A DNA stretch of 29,521 nucleotides from UBA695 sp037131875 (GTDB lineage Bacteria; Verrucomicrobiota; Verrucomicrobiia; Chthoniobacterales; Chthoniobacteraceae). Under the pieces are notes generated by a model. That model saw nothing but the letters and a program-made list of their open reading frames with translations, searched no databases and had not been told where the DNA came from. Location of the stretch: the NCBI GenBank assembly GCA_037131875.1, contig JBAXQF010000018.1:1-29521 (forward strand). The letters are read 5' to 3'. Numbering within the stretch: position 1 is the first letter of the stretch; every line of letters begins with the position of its first letter. Shown piece by piece: positions 25,059 through 29,521 of this stretch. The position numbers and the translations under genes are program-made.

Positions 25059-25408
25059 GGCGCGCTCACGAATCAAAAAAATCAGGAAGCCAGGAAACCA
25101 GGAATAGAAATGAGAGGAGCTTCTTGGGACATCTCGATTTTTCAGAGCTAAACCGATGGAAAATTGCCACCAAAACCTCTTCCTCTGGCTTTTTCCTGGC
25201 TTCCTGGTTTCCTGATTCCTTCCAAAAAGTTCAATTCTCAGCAAAAATCGCAAGACGGCATCAGGAAATGATGTAGGTTTCCCGCCAACATGGCACCAAC
25301 GATGCTCCTTACCCTGATACGGCTTGAAGGCATCACCCGATGGAACACCCCGTCCAAAAGCACTTTACCTGCCTCATTTTTTAACCTAAAAGATACGACT
25401 TGCGCCTC
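25059..25408. other. Gene-free gap with an inverted-repeat pair
   Basis: About 350 bp between murJ and the next gene. It holds the repeat pair at 25081-25216; I see nothing else that I can support. Confidence 0.6.
25081..25216. repeat. Inverted-repeat pair of the CCAGGAAG family, no gene inside
   Basis: Arms at 25081-25104 (ATCAGGAAGCCAGG...) and 25193-25216 (...CCTGGTTTCCTGAT) match at 22 of 24 positions in inverted orientation, around an 88-bp non-coding spacer. They are of the same family as the repeats that bracket the GxxExxY gene 1.6 kb upstream. Confidence 0.8.
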
Positions 25409-26272
25409 ATGAGAGCTTTGAAATTTCTAACGACCCTGGCGGGGTTTTGCGCGCTGACGCTCTGCGCGCCGCCCGCGCACGGGCAATCCCCCTACGGAAG
25501 TAGCGGGGAGTTCGCGAAATACGCTCAAAAATTGCGCGAAAACGCCCTTCAAAAAATGGAGCCGACGGTGCAAGTGCAGACCACTTCCACCCGACAGGCA
25601 ACCGCCACGCCCCCCCTCTCAACCTCAACCGCATTGTTGGGAGGCCGTTACCCGTGGAAGAATGAAATTGTGACCACGGTGTTCTGGATTGGCGAGGGCA
25701 CGACCGCGCGGAATCCCACCCCGAACCGGGCCAGCTCCTGGGATCCCAACTGGCTCGGCAACTACGGCGGGGTGGATCGCCCGGATCGCCGCAACGGCTA
25801 CCTGCCTGTTGCCTTTGTGCCCGGCCAAAATCCCTTCTACTGCGCCCTGCCTTACAACGACGTCACGCACGGCACCACCAAACCCGAAGCCTCCTTCGTC
25901 ATCCCGTGGTTCCGCCAGACTTTTCAGCAAGCCGGGCATTCCGTCTGCAAAGGCCGCTGGCTGGCCATTCGGCGCGGCAACCGGGTCTGCTACGCCCAGT
26001 GGGAAGACTGCGGGCCCTTCCGCACGGACCACTGGCAGTATGTTTTTGGCAAGGACCGGCCCAAACCGAACCTCAACCAGGGCGCGGGGCTGGATGTCTC
26101 CCCGGCTGTTCGCGACTTCCTCGGAATGAACGCGACCATGGATGTGTGCGACTGGAAATTTGTGGACTTCAGCGAAGTGCCTCCCGGCCCTTGGGCGAAG
26201 TATGGAGAGAACAACACCTTCGTCCTCAGCGCCCGGCGCGGCACGGAGCAAATCGCCAGCGGGAGGCGGTAA
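25409..26272 (+). CDS. Secreted hypothetical protein, possible double-psi-barrel-like fold
   Basis: No family is firmly recognised. The 287-residue product has a signal peptide (LKFLTTLAGFCALTLCAPPAHG), a low-complexity Thr-rich stretch (about residues 50-75), and a domain with aromatic/Pro-rich motifs NPFYCALPYND, GRWLAIRRGNRVCYAQWEDCGPF and GAGLDVSPAVRDFLGM. The spacing of a CYAQWEDCGP strand, then a GLDVSPAV...FLG helix recalls RlpA-like or MltA-type double-psi beta-barrels, where an Asp of the D-V/L-S motif is used in glycan cleavage; this is a weak inference. Four or more Cys suggest disulfides. The ATG at 25409 follows a pyrimidine-rich tract. It is 6 bp from the delta-prime gene and part of an apparent three-gene operon. 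Confidence 0.7.
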   Translation: MRALKFLTTLAGFCALTLCAPPAHGQSPYGSSGEFAKYAQKLRENALQKMEPTVQVQTTSTRQATATPPLSTSTALLGGRYPWKNEIVTTVFWIGEGTTARNPTPNRASSWDPNWLGNYGGVDRPDRRNGYLPVAFVPGQNPFYCALPYNDVTHGTTKPEASFVIPWFRQTFQQAGHSVCKGRWLAIRRGNRVCYAQWEDCGPFRTDHWQYVFGKDRPKPNLNQGAGLDVSPAVRDFLGMNATMDVCDWKFVDFSEVPPGPWAKYGENNTFVLSARRGTEQIASGRR

Positions 26273-26278
26273 AATCTC

Positions 26279-27271
26279 ATGGCCTTTTCGCCGGAAGCAG
26301 CCTTGGAATTTTTACGCCGCGCCTTTGAAGGCGGGCGTCTCGCCCATGCCTATTTGATCACCGGAGAAGCCGGCAGCGGCAAACGCGAGCTTGCGCTCCA
26401 GTTGGCGGCGCTCGTTGCGGGAATCGGCAACACGACGGACGACCCGCTCCAGCATCCCGACATTCACTGGGTGGAGCCGGAATCCAAATCCCGCATCATC
26501 AAAGTCGAGCAAACGCGCGAACTGGAGAAGGCGTTGCAAATGCGCGCCTCCCAGAGCGGGCGCAAAGTGGCCATCCTCTTCGACGCCGACCGGATGAACG
26601 CCTCGGCCTCCAACTCCTTCCTCAAAACGCTGGAAGAACCGCCCGCCAACTCGCTCCTGCTGCTCGTGAGCGCACACCCGGAGATGCTGCTGGAGACGAT
26701 TCTCTCGCGCTGCATCATGGTGCAACTGTCCGCCCCGCCCCGCCGCGAACCGACCGAAGGCCAGCGCCGCCTGCTCGACCTCGTCTCCCGCTTCCTGACC
26801 AAAAGCAAACCGGGAGAAGTGGACATCGGCGGGGTGTTTGTGCTGGTGCGCGAGTTCACCAAACTGCTGGCCGAAGCGAAATCCGCCGTCCAGGAGGAAG
26901 GCGCCGCCGAACTCAAACGCGAGGAAGGCCTTTACAAGCAAACCACCGACGGCAAATGGCTTGGGGAACGCGAGGAGTATTACAAGGCGTTGGCGGAATC
27001 CCGCTACCTCCAAGCCCGCACCGTCTTCATGGGAACGCTGCTCCAATGGTGGGGCGACGTGCTCCGCCAGCAACAGGGCGCGACCGCAGGCAACGCCCTC
27101 GATTTTCCCTCCTATGCCGACCAGACCGCAAAGCTGGCCCTGCGTTTTTCCACAACGGAAGTGCTCCGTCGCGTGAGCGCCTTGGAAACGCTGCGGGAAA
27201 ACTTCGGGCGCAACGTGCAGGAACAACTCGCCGTCGAGGTGGCCTTTCTGGGCGCGTTTGGCGGCGGGTAG
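26279..27271 (+). CDS. holB: DNA polymerase III delta-prime subunit (clamp-loader AAA+ protein)
   Basis: Delta-prime is the stator of the clamp loader that places the beta clamp at primed sites. The 330-residue product starts with LRRAFEGGRLAHAYLITGEAGSGKRELALQL (Walker-A-like P-loop), then IKVEQTRELEKALQMRA, VAILFDADRMNASASNSFLKTLEEPPANSLLLLVS and the SRC sensor motif (ILSRCIMVQL). The Cys-rich zinc module that most delta-prime and gamma/tau subunits carry after the P-loop is absent: the corresponding DDPLQHPDIHWVEPESKS stretch has no Cys. It lies between two genes for secreted proteins, 6 and 15 bp away, so all three are likely co-transcribed. An upstream GGGAGGCGG gives it one of the few Shine-Dalgarno-like sequences in the window. 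Confidence 0.9.
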   Translation: MAFSPEAALEFLRRAFEGGRLAHAYLITGEAGSGKRELALQLAALVAGIGNTTDDPLQHPDIHWVEPESKSRIIKVEQTRELEKALQMRASQSGRKVAILFDADRMNASASNSFLKTLEEPPANSLLLLVSAHPEMLLETILSRCIMVQLSAPPRREPTEGQRRLLDLVSRFLTKSKPGEVDIGGVFVLVREFTKLLAEAKSAVQEEGAAELKREEGLYKQTTDGKWLGEREEYYKALAESRYLQARTVFMGTLLQWWGDVLRQQQGATAGNALDFPSYADQTAKLALRFSTTEVLRRVSALETLRENFGRNVQEQLAVEVAFLGAFGGG

Positions 27272-27286
27272 CCGCTGCACATCCCC

Positions 27287-27979
27287 ATGCGTTGTCTTCT
27301 TTTCGTCGCATTGTTGTGGACTGTTTCCGCTACGCCTGCGCCCGCGCAGCCACCCGTCCGCCGCAAGGAGACGATCTCCCTCGCTGAGGAATACGCCCGC
27401 TTTCGTTGGAAACCGTCCCTCGCAAACGTCTTCCACGGTCTGGATGGCGACGGCATTCGCGTGGACACCCCGGATTGCGCCTTCCCGAATCCCGGCAGCC
27501 GCCCCGGTTGGTGGGTTCCGGGGCAAACCAATGTGGGCGTCCCCTACATGTGGGGCGGATTCAGCAGCTTGAGCGAGTTCCAGGAGGGGATTGCCAACGG
27601 ACGCTATGCGGGCGATGTCTACACGCGCGAAAAACGCCGCCTGCTGGAGAGCGCGGTCAGCCGCCACGCCGTCGGGATCGATTGCTCCGGCCTGATCTCG
27701 CGTTGCTGGGGGCTTGAGCGCAGCTACTCCACCCGCGAACTTCCGGCCCTCTGCGTGCCGCTCGCGAGCTATGAGGCACTCAAGCCGGGCGACATCCTCA
27801 ACTCCGACAACAACCACGTGCTGCTTTTTAGCGCCTTCGCAGACAAAGACCACCAGCGGATCATCGCCTACGAAGCCGGTTCGCCGCCGACGTGGAAAGT
27901 CGTCAAGGATTCCATCTCCGTCCCCATGCTCAAAGCCTTCGGCTACAAGCCGTGGCGGTATAAAAACATCGTCGATTGA
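27287..27979 (+). CDS. Secreted NlpC/P60-like cysteine peptidase
   Basis: A 230-residue protein with a signal peptide (CLLFVALLWTVSATPAPA) and an NlpC/P60-type core: GIDCSGLISRCWG (Cys133), then SYEALKPGDILNSDNNHVLLFS (His177) and IIAYEAG (Glu196 as a possible third residue). Such enzymes usually cut D-Glu/meso-DAP or related bonds in peptidoglycan stems; the substrate here is inferred. The N-terminal region (VDTPDCAFPNPGSRPGWWVPGQTNVGVPYMWGG) has the YxWGG element typical of CHAP/NlpC proteins. It is the last gene of the trio with holB and the barrel-like protein; a GGCGCG/CGCGCC stem (near 28000-28035) lies beyond its stop. Confidence 0.82.
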   Translation: MRCLLFVALLWTVSATPAPAQPPVRRKETISLAEEYARFRWKPSLANVFHGLDGDGIRVDTPDCAFPNPGSRPGWWVPGQTNVGVPYMWGGFSSLSEFQEGIANGRYAGDVYTREKRRLLESAVSRHAVGIDCSGLISRCWGLERSYSTRELPALCVPLASYEALKPGDILNSDNNHVLLFSAFADKDHQRIIAYEAGSPPTWKVVKDSISVPMLKAFGYKPWRYKNIVD

Positions 27980-28043
27980 TGTCGATCAAATCAAGAGGCG
28001 CGCCAGCAGATTTACCCCTCCTGCCGACGCGCCTACCCCTGAT

Positions 28044-28072
28044 TTGTAACTTGGATAAGATTGTTTCATAAT
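28044..28072 (+). promoter_or_regulatory. Candidate promoter of fabG-sixA
   Basis: TTGTAA at 28044-28049 and CATAAT at 28067-28072 are separated by 17 bp. A start near 28079 gives a leader of about 140 nt before the fabG ATG. I see no recognised riboswitch in that leader. Confidence 0.5.
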
Positions 28073-28221
28073 CCACCCCTGAGCGGAATCCGTATGATTG
28101 CGTAGCGAAGCCTTATCGACGGGCCCTATTTTACGCACGCTGCGGCTGCCTGCCCTTTTGGATTGCCGGGGAGCCGTGCGGGTTGGTAGCATGATCCATT
28201 ACACCCACCACAAATCCTTTC

Positions 28222-28968
28222 ATGAACCGATTCGAAAATCAGATCGCCATTGTTACCGGCGCCGGACGCGGCATCGGAGAAGCCATTGCCAAAGCTCTTG
28301 CCGCCGGAGGAGCCAAGGTGGCCTGCGTGAGCCGCTCGGACTCCGCCGCAAAGGTCGCCCAAGCCATCAACGCCGCCTACCCCGACACCGCGCGCGCTTA
28401 CACTGTGGACGTGGCGGATAAAAAAGCCGTGGAAGCCGTGAGCGCGCAAATTTTCGCCGACTTCGGCAAGGTGGACATCCTGGTCAACAACGCCGGGATC
28501 ACCCGCGACGGCCTCGCCATGCGCATGAGCGAGGAGGATTGGGATGCCGTGATCGACACCAACCTCAAAGGCGCTTTCAATTTCATCCAGGCCGTCATGC
28601 GGCCCATGATCAAGCAACGCAGCGGTCGCATCGTCAACATCGCCAGCGTGGCGGGGTTGATGGGCAACGCAGGCCAGGCCAACTACGCGGCAAGCAAGGC
28701 GGGCCTCATCGGCTTGAGCAAAACGCTCGCCCGCGAACTCGCTGGCCGCGGCATCACGGTCAACGCGGTCGCCCCCGGCTTCATCAAGACCGACATGACC
28801 GATGTGCTCCCCGAGGCAATCAAGACCTCCGTGGTTGGCCAGATCCCCATGGGCCGCTTCGGCAACCCGGAAGACATCGCCGCCGCCGTGGCTTACCTCG
28901 CGAGCGCCGACGCCAGCTACATCACCGGCCAGACCCTCACGGTCGATGGCGGGATGGTCATGGCCTAG
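28222..28968 (+). CDS. fabG: 3-oxoacyl-ACP reductase
   Basis: An NADPH-dependent SDR of 248 residues that reduces 3-oxoacyl-ACP in fatty acid elongation. Motifs: TGAGRGIGEAIA (nucleotide binding), VDILVNNAGITRDGL, the Ser-Tyr-Lys set in NIASVAGLMGNAGQANYAASKAG, and the C-terminal VAPGFIKTDMT and YITGQTLTVDGGMVM. The ITRDGL and MSEEDWDAVIDTNLKGAFN segments are characteristic of FabG rather than other SDRs. The ATG at 28222 follows AAATCCTTTC with no Shine-Dalgarno. sixA follows after 24 bp and is probably co-transcribed. No other fab genes or acpP are in this window. Confidence 0.94.
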   Translation: MNRFENQIAIVTGAGRGIGEAIAKALAAGGAKVACVSRSDSAAKVAQAINAAYPDTARAYTVDVADKKAVEAVSAQIFADFGKVDILVNNAGITRDGLAMRMSEEDWDAVIDTNLKGAFNFIQAVMRPMIKQRSGRIVNIASVAGLMGNAGQANYAASKAGLIGLSKTLARELAGRGITVNAVAPGFIKTDMTDVLPEAIKTSVVGQIPMGRFGNPEDIAAAVAYLASADASYITGQTLTVDGGMVMA

Positions 28969-28992
28969 TCCGCCCCTCCCCTTGCACGCGCC

Positions 28993-29472
28993 ATGCAACT
29001 GCTGCTTCTTCGTCACGCCGACGCAGTCCCCTCGGCTCGCACCGACGATCTGCGCTCACTGAGCGACAAAGGCCGCCAGCAGGCCCGGCGCGTGGCGCGT
29101 TTTTGCAAGGAACGCGAGTTGCAGCCGGACATCATCCTCACCAGCCCTTTCCTGCGCGCGGAGGAGACGGCGCAGATTGTGGCGCAGGAACTCAAGTGCG
29201 AGCTTGTCCTGAGCGCCTTTCTGGCCTCCGGCATGATGCCCTCCGCCGCAATGGAGGAACTGCGCGCGTACCAACGCTTTGAATGCGTGCTGCTTGTGGG
29301 GCATGAGCCGGACTTGAGTTCCCTCGCAGGCACGCTCCTGGGCGCGGGCAACCCCGGCGCCCTCCGCATGCGCAAAGCGACACTGGCCGGGTTGGCCGTG
29401 GACGACCTCACTCCCGGCGGCGCACACCTGGAGTTTCTCGTCCCGGCAAAGTTCATGCCGGAGAAGGACTAG
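28993..29472 (+). CDS. sixA: Phosphohistidine phosphatase SixA-like
   Basis: A 159-residue histidine phosphatase of the SixA branch, expected to remove phosphate from phosphohistidine in signalling or PTS proteins. Motifs: the RHAD variant of the RHG signature near the N-terminus (LLLLRHADAVPS), LSDKGRQQARRVA, ILTSPFLRAEETAQ and VGHEPDLSSLAG with the second catalytic His. It lies 24 bp after fabG. Its TAG stop codon (29470-29472) is formed by the first bases of a MITE-like element, as for the 73-residue gene at 17678, so the natural C-terminus may have been longer or different. Confidence 0.9.
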   Translation: MQLLLLRHADAVPSARTDDLRSLSDKGRQQARRVARFCKERELQPDIILTSPFLRAEETAQIVAQELKCELVLSAFLASGMMPSAAMEELRAYQRFECVLLVGHEPDLSSLAGTLLGAGNPGALRMRKATLAGLAVDDLTPGGAHLEFLVPAKFMPEKD

Positions 29473-29521
29473 AGCAATTTACCAAAAACTATAGCCGCGT
29501 CTTGGGGCGGCGAAGGCCGTT
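29470..29521 (-). mobile_element. MITE-like element, copy 4 (one end only, inverted)
   Basis: The last 52 bases match the start of copy 3 (TAGAGCAATTTACC...). The window edge cuts it at nearly the same internal point as copy 1. Its TAG doubles as the sixA stop codon. Confidence 0.85.

Noticed and set aside
23448..25253. 601-residue frame on the minus strand across murJ
   Set aside because: Antisense shadow of murJ with a biased, motif-free composition (runs of charged residues, no fold signature).
26312..27853. 513-residue minus-strand frame across holB and the NlpC/P60-like gene
   Set aside because: It has no recognisable domain and both overlapped genes are well supported.

Overview
The window is GC-rich, gene-dense bacterial DNA from an unnamed organism. 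Gene content (a gap-pgk-tpiA cluster, split shikimate genes, MurJ, an O-antigen ligase with TPRs, a UxuA/SDR pair, DUF1015 and GxxExxY proteins), several families of short interspersed palindromic repeats and an almost complete lack of Shine-Dalgarno sequences suggest the Verrucomicrobiota or a relative. That placement is inference; there is no rRNA or tRNA gene here to settle it. Both ends of the window lie about 51 bases inside the same 169-bp interspersed element, so the window is probably a whole contig whose ends are repeat-induced assembly breaks.

Layout. 1-3.4 kb: aroB (-), purU (+) and a metallophosphoesterase (-) resembling both LpxH and the phosphate-starvation phospholipase C PlcP; an array of 11-bp-phased TGTCAC half-sites like tandem Pho boxes lies upstream of the latter. 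3.4-6.8 kb: an O-antigen ligase/polymerase with C-terminal TPRs, then a secreted Ala-rich protein with a Pro/Thr repeat tail and a terminator. 6.8-7.5 kb: gene-free repeat island with a complete MITE-like element and REP-like palindromes. 7.5-11.6 kb: a RidA/chorismatase-like protein (-), miaA, a secreted amidase and a TIGR01777 epimerase, separated by CGCAAAGG-type inverted repeats. 11.6-15.4 kb: gapA-pgk-tpiA with an internal hairpin and an end terminator, then a HIT protein. 15.4-15.9 kb: a repeat mosaic. 15.9-18.1 kb: a DUF1015 protein, a small secreted protein ending in seven histidines, a 73-residue orphan and a second complete MITE-like element. 18.2-20.2 kb: a frameshifted UxuB-like SDR and uxuA (hexuronate catabolism). 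20.2-21.8 kb: aroK-queG (-). 22-25 kb: a TsaC/Sua5 protein, a GxxExxY gene precisely bracketed by 26-bp inverted repeats, and murJ. 25.4-28 kb: a tight trio of secreted barrel-like protein, DNA polymerase III delta-prime and secreted NlpC/P60-like protein. 28-29.5 kb: fabG and sixA, ending in another MITE-like copy.

Most coding genes are housekeeping: central glycolysis, aromatic amino acids, one-carbon metabolism, tRNA modification (MiaA, QueG, TsaC), envelope building (MurJ, O-antigen ligase, amidase, NlpC/P60) and fatty acid synthesis. The unusual content lies between genes: a MITE-like family with TA flanks, an inverted-repeat cassette carrying GxxExxY, at least four further short-repeat families, a Pho-box-like array, and pyrimidine-rich start contexts without SD motifs. 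No CRISPR array, phage, conjugative element or rRNA/tRNA gene was found.
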